Numbered from the stretch's first letter, positions 15,232 to 24,531 are shown. The stretch: DNA of 36,947 nt from an uncultured Acetatifactor sp. (GCA_910585615.1 CAJUFO010000045.1:1-36947), one strand, 5' to 3'. Notes: generated by a model from the letters alone, not told the origin. A program made the numbers and translations.

Positions 15232-16901
15232 CTTATGAGGAAAAAAGTGCAAGGCTTCTGGCCTATACCAGGAGCGCGTCCCCCGGGGATTATCCGGAGG
15301 GACTGGCATACAGCGTTCATCTGGCATACAGCATGGACGGAGAGCGGTACTTTGCGCTCCATGGAAACTATGGAATCCTGTTCGCGGAAGCAGAGATTTC
15401 CGGGGAGGACACCATCGTCCCCCAGTACGTGGAAAATCCCCGCATCCTGATCCTGGCAACCGGAAACTATGGAATCCTGGCGGACAGGGCAGGGGAAGAG
15501 GGCCATGCCCTGCTCTGGCGAACCGTAGATTTTAAGGAATTCCAGCCTGCCCTGCTGATGGAGAAAAGCGGGGAGCAGTGGGAGGCTCTGTGGGCGCAGG
15601 CAAAGGATATCCCACAGGAGAGCCACATTGTGGAGGGGGAGGCAGTAATGGGCAGCAGCATGGAGATCAGCCGCTCCTTCTGTGATCGTATCGTGCAGAG
15701 CTGGTCGCAGGTGCACAATACCGAAATCCGCCTGCCGGACACGATTCGCGTCCATGGACCGGAGGAGCTGGCAGCCGTTCAGGCACAGGCTGTGTATTCG
15801 GACGGTTCCACAGATATGAAGACAGTCGCGTGGGATATGGAAGGGATAGACTTCGGGACTCCCGGCATCTATTCCGTGACGGGGAGGGTCTGCAGCAGGA
15901 AATTTGCCTTTCCCCTGCTCAAGGGCCGGGGCGACCCCGTCATCTTTCCCTGGGAGGGGAAGTGGTATTTCCTGGCCACCAATGACAATCAGAACGATAT
16001 AGGCATCTATGTGCGGGAAGCGGACAGCGTGGAAGGGCTTTTTGAGCCGGGGACGCAAGACCACCTGCTTCTGGACGTGGACGAGGAAAAGGGCTTCATA
16101 CAGACCTTCTGGGCGCCGGAATTCCATGTCATAGGCGGGGAGCTCTACATCCTGTTCGCGGTGGGCGGGAAAGTGTGGGGGCCCCAATGTCACCTGATGC
16201 GTCTGAAAAAGGACGGACGGATTGTGGAGCGGGACAGCTGGGAGGAACCTGTGAAGGTAGTGCGCAGGGACGGAACGCCGCTGACTACAGATGGAATCAC
16301 GCTGGACATGACCTACCTAAGGGCGGGCGGGACTTCCTACATGGCCTGGTCTTACCGCAGGGGGATAGGAACGCCGAAGGACACTGGCTCCATGCTCTAC
16401 ATCGCCAGGGTGGAGGAAGATGCACCCTGGAGGCTGGCCGGGGAGCCGGTGCTTCTCTCCCGTCCCCTCTACGGATGGGAGAACGTGAGCGGGACCATCA
16501 ATAACGAAGGCCCCCACGGATTCGTCAAGTCAGGGAAAGTCTATATGACCTACTCCGGCGGCGCCGCCAACAGCTATACCTACGTGCTGGGCCTTTTGAC
16601 GGCTGACGAGGACGCGGATCTGACGGCTGTGGAATCATGGAGAAAGAGCATCGTCCCCGTGCTGTCCTTTTATTCTGTCAAGGGCGAGTACGGCCCTGGG
16701 CACAATTCCTTCTTTGTGGACGAGGATGGGAAGCTGATGATTGCATACCATGCGGAGACGGAATTGTCATCGACTTTGCGCTGCGATGGCATCCGGCGCG
16801 TACACTTCGATGTCGATGGGGAGCCGGTCTTCGATCTGTCGGCGGAGCGGGACCTGGATCCGGCTCTGTGCGAGGTGAGCGCGAAGATAGAGGTGGAATG
16901 A
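15225..16901 (+). CDS. GH43 family glycoside hydrolase (xylosidase/arabinofuranosidase class)
   Basis: A 558-residue cytoplasmic protein. The N-terminal 190 residues are unassigned. An Ig-like segment (about 170-225, SDGSTDMKTVAWDMEGIDFG) is followed by the five-bladed GH43 domain. Catalytic residues seen are the base D237 in GRGDPVIF, the modulator region FWAPEFHV, and the acid E428 in NNEGPHGF. The frame is open from 14940, but AAGGAG eight bases upstream selects ATG 15225. It shares the same architecture and many blocks with the GH43 at 21685-23493. The exact substrate (xylose or arabinose linkage) cannot be assigned. Confidence 0.88.
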   Translation: MVAYEEKSARLLAYTRSASPGDYPEGLAYSVHLAYSMDGERYFALHGNYGILFAEAEISGEDTIVPQYVENPRILILATGNYGILADRAGEEGHALLWRTVDFKEFQPALLMEKSGEQWEALWAQAKDIPQESHIVEGEAVMGSSMEISRSFCDRIVQSWSQVHNTEIRLPDTIRVHGPEELAAVQAQAVYSDGSTDMKTVAWDMEGIDFGTPGIYSVTGRVCSRKFAFPLLKGRGDPVIFPWEGKWYFLATNDNQNDIGIYVREADSVEGLFEPGTQDHLLLDVDEEKGFIQTFWAPEFHVIGGELYILFAVGGKVWGPQCHLMRLKKDGRIVERDSWEEPVKVVRRDGTPLTTDGITLDMTYLRAGGTSYMAWSYRRGIGTPKDTGSMLYIARVEEDAPWRLAGEPVLLSRPLYGWENVSGTINNEGPHGFVKSGKVYMTYSGGAANSYTYVLGLLTADEDADLTAVESWRKSIVPVLSFYSVKGEYGPGHNSFFVDEDGKLMIAYHAETELSSTLRCDGIRRVHFDVDGEPVFDLSAERDLDPALCEVSAKIEVE

Positions 16902-16928
16902 CATCATAGCATCTATAATAGGTAGAAA

Positions 16929-16958
16929 GCGCCGGGTGGGCAGCCATACGGCGTTTTT
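16929..16958 (+). terminator. Terminator after the GH8-GH43 operon
   Basis: GCGCCG (16929-16934) pairs with CGGCGT (16949-16954) and is followed by TTTT. Confidence 0.6.
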
Positions 16959-17160
16959 CGGGTTCGAGAAGATTCCGGCAGGATAAAGTCCATGAAGACG
17001 CTTGAAATACAGGTGCAGGGCATGTCATATTGAGGATGCCAAAAAGGCGGCAGAGCATAAGGCATATAGAAATAAACTGCTCACAGAAATCTTTGGAGAA
17101 AGACAGGCTCCATGATATACCCTAGCCAATGTTGGATATCACAGGAAAGGAAAGTGGAGT
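16959..17160 (+). other. Compositional junction before the GH67 gene
   Basis: Base composition changes from GC-rich to AT-richer here. One plus-strand frame ending near 17107 reads AKKAAEHKAYRNKLLTEIFG and stops, resembling the tail of a lost gene. No promoter is obvious. The stretch looks like scar sequence between two blocks of cargo. Confidence 0.3.
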
Positions 17161-17163
17161 AAA

Positions 17164-19155
17164 ATGAAAAAATGGACACAGGCTTGGCTTGATTATACAC
17201 CCCGAAAAATCGGGGAGGAGGTACGGTTCCTGAATCAGGTCGCAGTAGACGGTTTTGACATCAAGAATGCCGTGATACATAATGCTCTGGCAGAATTACA
17301 AAATGGGGTTAAAGGCATGGCCGGAATCACAATGGATATTTCTGCTGTAAAAAGCGTTGAAAGCGGCATAGAAATAACGCGGGACACTGATATTGATGCG
17401 GAAGGATACTGCATTTGGGAAGCGGGAGGAATTCTGAATCTGAAAGCCTCCGATGCGAAGGGGGTGTTGTACGGCGTCTTTTGCATTCTGCGCCAGATAG
17501 CCATGGAAAAGGCTCTGCAGGGAATCCATATATCCTGTAGGCCAGACAATCCTCTGCGAATGTATAATCATTGGGACAATATGGACGGAAGCATCGAAAG
17601 GGGATATTCCGGCGCTTCTTTTTTCTTTCAGGACAATGAGGTGCTGGTAGACGACCGGACGAAGGATTACTGCCGTCTGGTTTCCAGTGTGGGAATCAAC
17701 GGTGTCGTCATAAATAATGTAAATGTAGGGGGAGCTGCCACTTGGCTGATTACGGAAAAGTATTTGGAGCAGGTGAAAAAGATGGCTGATCTGTTTGCCG
17801 GATATGGCATTAAACTGTTCCTGAGCCTGAACTTTGCTTCCTCTATAGAGGTAGGCGGCTTAGATAATGCAGACCCATTTGACGATAGAGTAATACATTG
17901 GTGGAAAGATAAAATAGCAGAGATTTATGAAAAGATTCCTGATTTAGGCGGCTTTCTGGTGAAAGCGGATTCTGAGGGGAGGCCGGGACCGTTTACCTAT
18001 GGCAGGACCCAGGCGGACGGCGCGAATATGCTGGCGGATATCATTGAACCTTATGGAGGTATTATCATCTGGCGTTGCTTTGTATATAACTGCAGACAGG
18101 ATTGGAGAGACTATAAAACAGACAGAGCTCGTGCGGCTTATGATAATTTTATTGGAATGGACGGAGATTATCACGACAACGTTATACTGCAAATTAAAAA
18201 CGGCCCTATGGATTTTCAGATACGGGAACCGGTTTCTCCTCTTTTAGGCGGTTTGAAGAAGACAAATCAGATGATGGAAGTGCAAGTAGCCCAGGAATAC
18301 ACAGGACATCAGATTGATGTGTGTTATCTGATTCCCATGTTTAAAGAAATTCTGGAGTTCAGGACCTATTGCTTTGAGGAAAATGACAGGGTTGCCGATA
18401 TTATCAGCGGAAAGGCGATGGGAAATCGCAGTACCGGGATTGCCGCAGTCTGTAACACCGGGGACGATTCTAACTGGACTGGGAGTGAATTGGCAGCAGC
18501 CAATTTTTATGGTTTTGGCAGACTGGCGTATCAGACCTCGCTGACCTCGGAAGAAATTGCAGAAGAATGGATTAGGCTTACATTATCTAATGAGGACGAG
18601 GTGGTGGACGCTGTCAAAAAAATCCTGCTCGGATCGAGAAAGACATACGAAAAGTACACTTGTCCGCTGGGAATAGGCTGGATGGTCAATCCTATGGGCC
18701 ATTACGGTCCCAGTGTGGATGGCTATGAGTATTCCCGCTGGGGGACTTATCACAGGGCAGACTGCAAAGGCCTGGGGATAGACCGGACGAAGAGTGGGAC
18801 GGGGTATGCGCAGCAATATTATGAGCCCAATGCCTCTATGTATGAGAATAAGGATACCTGTCCGGAGGAATTGTTGCTTTTCTTTCACCACCTGCCGTAC
18901 ACATATCGGCTTAAGACAGGAAAAAGTATCATACAGCATATTTATGACACTCATTTTGAAGGCGTGGAGGAGGTAGAGGAAATGCTCAGCCTCTGGAATT
19001 CTCTTGCCGGAAGAATTGATAGGGAAGTGTTCCGAACTGTAGCAGAGCGGCTGGGGATGCAGTTGGATAACGCAAAGGAGTGGAGGGATCAGGTAAACAC
19101 CTATTTCTACAGAAAATCCGGGATTCCGGATGAAAAGGGACGGAAAATCTATTGA
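17164..19155 (+). CDS. GH67 alpha-glucuronidase
   Basis: A 663-residue enzyme that removes 4-O-methyl-glucuronic acid from the non-reducing end of aldouronic xylo-oligosaccharides in the cytoplasm. It is close to the characterised length (about 680). The general acid is E271 in KADSEGRPGP. The base pair is D350 in GPMDFQ and E378 in VAQEYTG; the spacings of 79 and 107 residues equal those of the Geobacillus enzyme. Conserved PLRMYNHWDN and IWRCFVYN are present. No signal peptide is seen. GGAAAG precedes ATG 17164. Codons are more AT-rich than in the GH8 operon, suggesting separate acquisition. The esterase gene follows after 9 bases. Confidence 0.95.
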   Translation: MKKWTQAWLDYTPRKIGEEVRFLNQVAVDGFDIKNAVIHNALAELQNGVKGMAGITMDISAVKSVESGIEITRDTDIDAEGYCIWEAGGILNLKASDAKGVLYGVFCILRQIAMEKALQGIHISCRPDNPLRMYNHWDNMDGSIERGYSGASFFFQDNEVLVDDRTKDYCRLVSSVGINGVVINNVNVGGAATWLITEKYLEQVKKMADLFAGYGIKLFLSLNFASSIEVGGLDNADPFDDRVIHWWKDKIAEIYEKIPDLGGFLVKADSEGRPGPFTYGRTQADGANMLADIIEPYGGIIIWRCFVYNCRQDWRDYKTDRARAAYDNFIGMDGDYHDNVILQIKNGPMDFQIREPVSPLLGGLKKTNQMMEVQVAQEYTGHQIDVCYLIPMFKEILEFRTYCFEENDRVADIISGKAMGNRSTGIAAVCNTGDDSNWTGSELAAANFYGFGRLAYQTSLTSEEIAEEWIRLTLSNEDEVVDAVKKILLGSRKTYEKYTCPLGIGWMVNPMGHYGPSVDGYEYSRWGTYHRADCKGLGIDRTKSGTGYAQQYYEPNASMYENKDTCPEELLLFFHHLPYTYRLKTGKSIIQHIYDTHFEGVEEVEEMLSLWNSLAGRIDREVFRTVAERLGMQLDNAKEWRDQVNTYFYRKSGIPDEKGRKIY

Positions 19156-19164
19156 AAAGAGGGG

Positions 19165-20901
19165 ATGACATTGGATAATAATATGGGTTTGCCGGTGAAA
19201 GGAGTAACAGCACCAAAGAATCCTGAAATTCGGGGAAAAGGTTTTTATCTCATGCTGGATAAACAGATTGCTGGTTTTGTGCAGCCGGACGGAAAGGGGA
19301 TACAATTCCTTTATCTGGATGGCCGGATAGAAAGTCATGCCAGAATCGTGGGAAACATCACGGATGAAAGAATACTTGGCCTTCTGAAGACTGCGAAGGG
19401 ATTCCGCGAGTTGGTGGACAGCATTGGCGTAGTAGTGGAGATAACGGAGGGAGACAGCGAAGCTATAGATTTCGTGCTGCAGATGTATGGAAAGGGGGAG
19501 GCATATTCCGGTACAAAGATAAGGCAGTCCATCCCTACAGACGGAATGGAGAGAATCATCCGTCTGGCGGATTATGAATGGTCTGAAGCAGACGAGACGC
19601 CGGGACAGATACGTTTTGAGTTTCCACATGCCGGAGAACAGGCGATTGTATCCGTGAAGCTTTATCTGCGCGACGGTTTTGACGTGCCGGAAGACAGGGA
19701 AGACGAAAATGTGAACCTGGAATCTGCGGACTATGGAAAACTGCTTGCAAGATCACTCCTGCATATGGGAAATCCTGCCAGGCTCCAGAAAGCCATAGAC
19801 AGAGCTAGACGGGGAGAAACAGTGACGATTGCTTTTATCGGTGGCTCCATCACGCAGGGGGCCGGGGCGATTCCTATCCATACGGAATGCTACGCTTATA
19901 AGACATTTCAAGGTTTCTGCAGGCTTGCGGGGAAAGGGACAGAGGAAAACGTACATTATATAAAGGCTGGCGTTGGGGGAACGCCCTCAGAGCTTGGCAT
20001 GCTTCGCTATGAGAGGGATGTGCTCCGGGGAGGCAGTGTGGAGCCAGATATCGTAGTGGTAGAATTTGCGGTCAATGACGAAGGCGATGAGACCAAAGGG
20101 GAGTGCTATGATTCTCTGGTGAGGAAAATCCTATCTGCAGGGAACTCGCCTGCCGTCATCTTACTGTTTGCAGTGTTCTCAGACGATTGGAATCTTCAGG
20201 AGCGCTTGGAACCTGTGGGGATGGCTTATGATTTACCCATGGTAAGCATAAAAGATGCCGTAACGGAACAATTTTATGCAAGGCCGGATGCAGGGAGAGT
20301 ATTCAGTAAGAGACAGTTTTTCTATGATTGTTTTCATCCCACCAGCCTGGGGCACAGCGTGATGGCGGACTGCATCCTCAATCTGTTTCGGGCAGCGGAT
20401 ACCATGCAGAGGATGGCAGATATGCTTCGGTTGGACGAAATAGAGCCTCCTTTGGGGGGAGAATTTGAAACCGTCAGAATGATTGACAGAGAATCGGCGG
20501 AAAAGGATATCCATATAGACTGCGGCAGCTTTTTCCATAGGGACGAGGAACTTCAGGCAGTGGAGATGGATTGTAATCTGTCTCCTGTGAAAGAGTTCCC
20601 GTACAACTGGATGCATAGGGCAGATGCGGGAAACGAAACGCCTTTTTCCATGGAAATCACCTGTAGCGCGCTGCTGCTTATTTATAAAGACTCCGGAAGC
20701 GGTGCGGTGGGTCGGGCAGAGGTGCTGGTGGATGGGGAAAAGGTATTCACGGCAGATCCCCATGTGAATGGATGGATTCATTGCAATGCCGCTATCTGTT
20801 TTCGGGGGTGGAAAAATAAGAGATATCATGTGGAAGTACGCATGGCTCCCGGAGATGAAGAGAAGGAATTCACAATCCTGGGATTTGGATATGTAGGATG
20901 A
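19165..20901 (+). CDS. SGNH/GDSL carbohydrate esterase, probable acetyl-xylan-oligosaccharide esterase
   Basis: A 578-residue protein. About 190 N-terminal residues form a beta-rich domain. An SGNH hydrolase follows: block I FIGGSITQG with S228, the Gly block GVGGTPSELG, block III FAVNDE, and block V DCFHPTSLGH with D388 and H391. About 150 further residues form a C-terminal domain. No signal peptide is present, so it acts inside the cell. Coupling to GH67 suggests deacetylation of imported xylo-oligosaccharides. ATG 19165 touches its AGAGGGG site; TTG 19171 has better spacing and may be the real start. Confidence 0.85.
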   Translation: MTLDNNMGLPVKGVTAPKNPEIRGKGFYLMLDKQIAGFVQPDGKGIQFLYLDGRIESHARIVGNITDERILGLLKTAKGFRELVDSIGVVVEITEGDSEAIDFVLQMYGKGEAYSGTKIRQSIPTDGMERIIRLADYEWSEADETPGQIRFEFPHAGEQAIVSVKLYLRDGFDVPEDREDENVNLESADYGKLLARSLLHMGNPARLQKAIDRARRGETVTIAFIGGSITQGAGAIPIHTECYAYKTFQGFCRLAGKGTEENVHYIKAGVGGTPSELGMLRYERDVLRGGSVEPDIVVVEFAVNDEGDETKGECYDSLVRKILSAGNSPAVILLFAVFSDDWNLQERLEPVGMAYDLPMVSIKDAVTEQFYARPDAGRVFSKRQFFYDCFHPTSLGHSVMADCILNLFRAADTMQRMADMLRLDEIEPPLGGEFETVRMIDRESAEKDIHIDCGSFFHRDEELQAVEMDCNLSPVKEFPYNWMHRADAGNETPFSMEITCSALLLIYKDSGSGAVGRAEVLVDGEKVFTADPHVNGWIHCNAAICFRGWKNKRYHVEVRMAPGDEEKEFTILGFGYVG

Positions 20902-21066
20902 TTACGGTGCAGTGGTAAAGTCTGAGCGGTATTCGCTGGGGGTACATTGTTTGGCCGACTTGAACAATCGATTGAAAGTGGAAATGCTGGGAAAGCCGGC
21001 TGCCGCTTTTAGTCTGCGGAAATTTAAGTAGTCATTGAAAGTCATATTGGTATATTGCTTGAACAG
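20902..21066 (-). pseudogene. AraC family regulator, C-terminal fragment with internal deletion
   Basis: The minus strand reads LFKQYTNMTFNDYLNFRRLKAA and then directly AGFPSISTFNRLFKSAKQ..., ending in TAA at 20902-20904. In intact AraC proteins about 20 residues separate these two blocks, so the segment joining the two helix-turn-helix units is deleted. The N-terminal part is absent. It is a dead remnant that abuts the esterase stop. Confidence 0.75.
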
Positions 21067-21472
21067 GGTGAGGGAAGCTCATCAGAGGCGGAAAGCACCG
21101 GAGCATCCGAAGCTGGAGACGATGAGACTGAAAGCGGAGAGGCAGATACCAGCGAGGTTTGAGGACGGCGCAATCGGTGTCATAGCCGCTACAGGCGATG
21201 CCATTATGAATTCTGGCCAAAATATCGATTATACGATTACCTGTAATGGATTGAATTTGTTTGATGATGATCTTACAACAGAATCGGCAGCGCATAATTA
21301 TGCGGCAGTGGATCCGGAGCTGATTGTGATTCCCAGCAAAGTCGCGCTGAATGACGCCAGAATTCCCAAAGCGGTACAGGTGGGAGGAATCGTTTCGGAA
21401 AGCGGTATGGGAATCATCCATCTTCCGCTTTTATCCTGCATGACAGAAGCGCTCGCTCGTTATACATTTTGA
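21067..21472 (+). pseudogene. Lipoprotein-linker remnant and unrecognised coding debris
   Basis: Directly against the AraC fragment, a plus frame reads GEGSSSEAESTGASEAGDDE and stops within about 30 codons. This is the Ser/Glu linker typical of solute-binding lipoproteins after the lipobox. A second frame continues to 21472 and contains NSGQNIDYTITCNGLNLFDD and LIVIPSKVALND, which I cannot assign. The frames are not joined, and no start or ribosome-binding site fits. Confidence 0.45.
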
Positions 21473-21518
21473 CTGGCGAATGTATGGATTATGAGTACAA
21501 ATGACAAAATGTTTCAAC

Positions 21519-21545
21519 AGGGATGTAATAATATATTACGTCCCT
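21519..21545. promoter_or_regulatory. Strong inverted repeat upstream of second GH43 gene
   Basis: AGGGATGTAATA (21519-21530) pairs with TATTACGTCCCT (21534-21545); the only non-Watson-Crick pair is T-G. No T-run follows. The symmetry and its place 140 bases before the gene suggest an operator. No clear promoter hexamers were found nearby. Confidence 0.45.
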
Positions 21546-21684
21546 CATCATGCAATTTATGCTGCACACTTTTGTATATTCTACCTATGAGGATATATCA
21601 ATTGAACCGTAGAATATGTCATGGCAGGAGAACATGACAGGGGCTATACTGATACTATCTTTGATAAAGAGGAGGAGGGAAACA

Positions 21685-23493
21685 ATGGCTTATCTATTGA
21701 ATTATACAAGAAAACCGATTAGTAAACAGCTTTATGACCCAAAACTTGCTTACAGCATGCACCTGGCGGTCAGCGAGGACGGCAGAGAATATTGCGCATT
21801 GAATCATAACAGCGGTATTTTATATGCAAAGGCAACCGAGAATGAGGATGGTTCGCTGAATCCGAAGAGCCTTAAGAATCCGTGGCTTTTTCCGGTAGCG
21901 GAAGGGCATTACGGGGTTGCGGCAATCCGGATAGAGGGGGACGGAGAGGATGATGAGGAGAGTAGAGGAAGGGTGCTCCTGTTTGAAACGGAAAATCTGA
22001 CGGAATACAGGGAAATCGGGCTTTTGAAGCTTGGGACGGAATACATAGAGAGGGTGGCCTGCGATTATCTGCCTGAAAGTGATACGATACGAATTGTCTG
22101 GAAGGAACGGACAGGGGAATGCTTCATGTCCCAGATTGGAAATCTGGGAGAGGGGAAACTAATTCAGGCTCCGACAGGCAGTGAAGATATTTTTGAGGCA
22201 GATAATTATGCAGGGAGAGCGCTTGCAGAGCCAGGCATTGAGGGAGCAGTGCCGCAAAATGCCATCGAAATCACAGCGGAGATTGCCGGGGAGCTACGAA
22301 GGAATCTGTTGACGCCTGTCAATACAGGGCTGGAATTCTCGGAACGAATTACAGCGTCCAATCCGAAAGAATTGAATCAATATCGGGCGGTAGCGCTTTA
22401 TAGCGATGGAAGCAGCGCGTCAAAGAAAGTCGACTGGGATTTGTCGAAGGTGGATTTCGGGAAGAAAGGAGTCTACGAAATTACCGGAAGGGTACATCAG
22501 GAGCATTACAAATTCCCGATCGCGCCCAATCGGGCGGATCCCTGTATCGGAAAATGGAACGGCAGGTACTATTTTATCGCAACCAATGATGCCGACAATA
22601 ACCATACGCTTTACATCAGGGAAGCAGACAGCATTCCAGAGCTTCTGGAGGCTGAGGAGCATCTGCTCCTGGACTGCGATACCTATCCGGGAATCGGCGG
22701 ACTGCTCTGGGCACCGGAATTTCATGAGATAAACGGCAGGCTTTACATTTTCCATGCGGCTACGCCGGGAGAGTTTTTTTATGAGGAAAGTCATGTAATG
22801 GAACTGAAAGAGGGTGGAAATCCTGTCTGTAAGGAGGATTGGTCTGCGCCCAGGCGCGTGGTTCGGAAGGACGGAAGCGATATCTGTGAGGCAGGGAAAG
22901 AAATCACATTGGATATGACTTGCTTTGAATGGGAGGGGATTTATTATGCAGTGTGGTCTCAAAGGCAGTTCCTTCCAAAGGATTTGGGAGCCTGGCTGTA
23001 TATTGCAAGGCTGAATCCGGATGAACCCTGGAAGCTGCTTACCAATCCGGTGGTATTGTCTAAACCCGAATACGGATGGGCGAATAACCACACTTTTGTA
23101 GATGAGGGACCGTTCGCCCTGCCGGGGGAGGGGAAGCTTTTCCTGACCTTTTCCAGTGCGGCTGTGGACACATCTTATGTGATAGGGGTGCTTACCATAG
23201 AGAAAGGGAAGGATTTGCTGGATGCAGGCAATTGGAAAAAGAAGAATTATCCGATTTTGACTTCCCGGAGCGTAGAGGGAGAATTCGGCACTGGGCATAA
23301 TGCATACGTGACGGATGAAGACGGTAATGTCTGGAATACTTATCATGCCAGGCCCGGCGTGGACGGTGTGCGGAGCAGCGGAATCAGAAGGGTGCATTTC
23401 AATGCACAGGGAGAGCCTGTCCTGGATATGACGGAGGAGCTAGATGTGAAAGAAGAGTATGGCAGTGTAAAGACGTTGCTGACAGTGATATGA
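21685..23493 (+). CDS. GH43 family glycoside hydrolase, paralogue of the 15225-16901 product
   Basis: A 602-residue cytoplasmic enzyme with the same layout as the first GH43. It has the N-terminal segment DPKLAYSMHLAVSEDGREY, an Ig-like region (SDGSSASKKVDWDLSKVDFG), and the GH43 domain with base Asp in NRADPCIGKW, LWAPEFHEI and acid Glu in VDEGPFAL. The start is ATG 21685 behind GGAGGAGGG; an open extension to 21616 lacks support. Its codons are more AT-rich than those of its paralogue, so it was probably acquired from another donor rather than duplicated in place. It probably removes arabinose or xylose side groups. Confidence 0.88.
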   Translation: MAYLLNYTRKPISKQLYDPKLAYSMHLAVSEDGREYCALNHNSGILYAKATENEDGSLNPKSLKNPWLFPVAEGHYGVAAIRIEGDGEDDEESRGRVLLFETENLTEYREIGLLKLGTEYIERVACDYLPESDTIRIVWKERTGECFMSQIGNLGEGKLIQAPTGSEDIFEADNYAGRALAEPGIEGAVPQNAIEITAEIAGELRRNLLTPVNTGLEFSERITASNPKELNQYRAVALYSDGSSASKKVDWDLSKVDFGKKGVYEITGRVHQEHYKFPIAPNRADPCIGKWNGRYYFIATNDADNNHTLYIREADSIPELLEAEEHLLLDCDTYPGIGGLLWAPEFHEINGRLYIFHAATPGEFFYEESHVMELKEGGNPVCKEDWSAPRRVVRKDGSDICEAGKEITLDMTCFEWEGIYYAVWSQRQFLPKDLGAWLYIARLNPDEPWKLLTNPVVLSKPEYGWANNHTFVDEGPFALPGEGKLFLTFSSAAVDTSYVIGVLTIEKGKDLLDAGNWKKKNYPILTSRSVEGEFGTGHNAYVTDEDGNVWNTYHARPGVDGVRSSGIRRVHFNAQGEPVLDMTEELDVKEEYGSVKTLLTVI

Positions 23494-23498
23494 GCTGG

Positions 23499-23804
23499 TC
23501 ATGGTGAATTTGTGTTTCTGAACTGGCTGGGAGTCATGCCTGTGTTTTTCCGAAACTGACGGCAGAAATGTTCTATGTACAGATAACCGCATTGTTCGGC
23601 AATCTCCGATATGCCGTGGTCTGTATAAAGGAGAAGGTCTTTTGCCTTGCGGATTCGGCATGCAATCACGTCATCCATGCAGGATAATCCGAATTGTTGT
23701 TTGTAGAGAAGTTGTAGATGTCCCGGGCTTACATGAAGCTGCTCTGCCATTTTAGCCACAGTCCAGGTGAACTGCGGATTGTTCATAATCTGTCTGCGAA
23801 GCAT
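23499..23804 (-). pseudogene. AraC family regulator, truncated to its DNA-binding domain
   Basis: About 100 codons on the minus strand encode only a helix-turn-helix domain (WTVAKMAEQLHVSPGHLQLLYKQQFG ... EIAEQCGYLYIEHFCRQFRKNTG). An N-terminal sensing domain is missing. The frame could start at an internal ATG, but no good ribosome-binding site precedes it. It converges on the second GH43 gene and was probably its divergent regulator before truncation. Production of a free DNA-binding domain is not excluded. Confidence 0.6.
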
Positions 23805-23883
23805 CAGGAGATTATGGCTGTGGGGGGACTAAAATAGCAATAGTGCTATGATAACTGACAAAGCTGAAAAACAGGAGAGCAGA

Positions 23884-23973
23884 ATGAATATATTGGACGA
23901 TAATGATACTTCAACCGTAAAAAACACGACAGCCGGGTGCTTGCCCGGGGTATGCTGCGGCGGGAAAGGGTGA
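23884..23973 (+). CDS. 29-residue Cys-containing peptide
   Basis: ATG 23884 has AGGAG seven bases upstream. It encodes MNILDDNDTSTVKNTTAG followed by a Cys/Gly-rich end, CLPGVCCGGKG. The acidic front and Cys-rich C-terminus resemble the leader/core layout of modified or exported peptides, but no modification enzyme is nearby. A TAGCA/TGCTA inverted repeat and a TATGAT hexamer lie 30-50 bases upstream. It could be a chance frame in a non-coding RNA region. Confidence 0.35.
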   Translation: MNILDDNDTSTVKNTTAGCLPGVCCGGKG

Positions 23974-24127
23974 CACAGGGTGTCATGTGGCTAATCAGGC
24001 CAGTCCCACAGACTCCGTCCCACACCGGTGGAGGGTAAATGAATACCAAGGCATTCAGAAACCCGAAAGCAATAGCGTGTGGGATACAAAAACAAAAAGC
24101 GGACATAGGATTGATAAGACAGACCCC

Positions 24128-24167
24128 ATCGGGCAGCTTTTCGGCATCATGTCAAAAGCTGCCCGAT
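24128..24167 (+). terminator. Perfect 14-bp hairpin, probable terminator
   Basis: ATCGGGCAGCTTTT (24128-24141) pairs without mismatch with AAAAGCTGCCCGAT (24154-24167), followed by ATTTAATTTT. It closes the 23850-24167 transcript region, which carries the small peptide but no larger gene. Confidence 0.75.
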
Positions 24168-24201
24168 ATTTAATTTTGCAGCATCAGCAGCAAATGCATA
24201 A

Positions 24202-24214
24202 TGGACAAGCGGAA
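24202..24214 (+). repeat. 13-bp repeat, copy 1, flanking the DUF6870-like gene
   Basis: TGGACAAGCGGAA here matches TGGACAAACGGAA at 24532-24544 with one difference. Confidence 0.4.
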
Positions 24215-24276
24215 CAAAATATATTGAGTTAGACAAGGTATCCGGAAAGGATGAGCATACTTTGGAGATGGAAGCA

Positions 24277-24513
24277 ATGAGACAAATTGACATCACAAAA
24301 GTGGAAAGGGCAGATTTAATCGACATCAGGGATGTGAAGATAAATAACAGCCAGAAGCAGGACGGAAAGGTGAAGGACTTTATCAGACAGGTAAAAAACC
24401 CCTATTGTTATAAATACGGAGACTACATAGTAAAAATAAATTTCGAAGATACAGAAGTGACGTTGACGGAGAGGCTGCGTGAAATGATACTGAAAGCGGC
24501 AGACGCGGTATGA
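24277..24513 (+). CDS. Small DUF6870-like protein
   Basis: A 78-residue protein (MRQIDITKVERADLIDIRDVKIN...) with the conserved block FIRQVKNPYCYK followed by a beta-rich GDYIVKINFEDTEVTLTERL. From memory this matches DUF6870, a small protein often found in Firmicutes mobile elements; the name should be confirmed. ATG 24277 has GGAG nine bases upstream; upstream ATG 24268 and TTG 24262 are alternatives. Its position directly before the recombinase operon makes it a candidate accessory or directionality factor, but nothing in the sequence proves that. Confidence 0.7.
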   Translation: MRQIDITKVERADLIDIRDVKINNSQKQDGKVKDFIRQVKNPYCYKYGDYIVKINFEDTEVTLTERLREMILKAADAV

Positions 24514-24531
24514 TTTTTCTCAATTCTCCAT

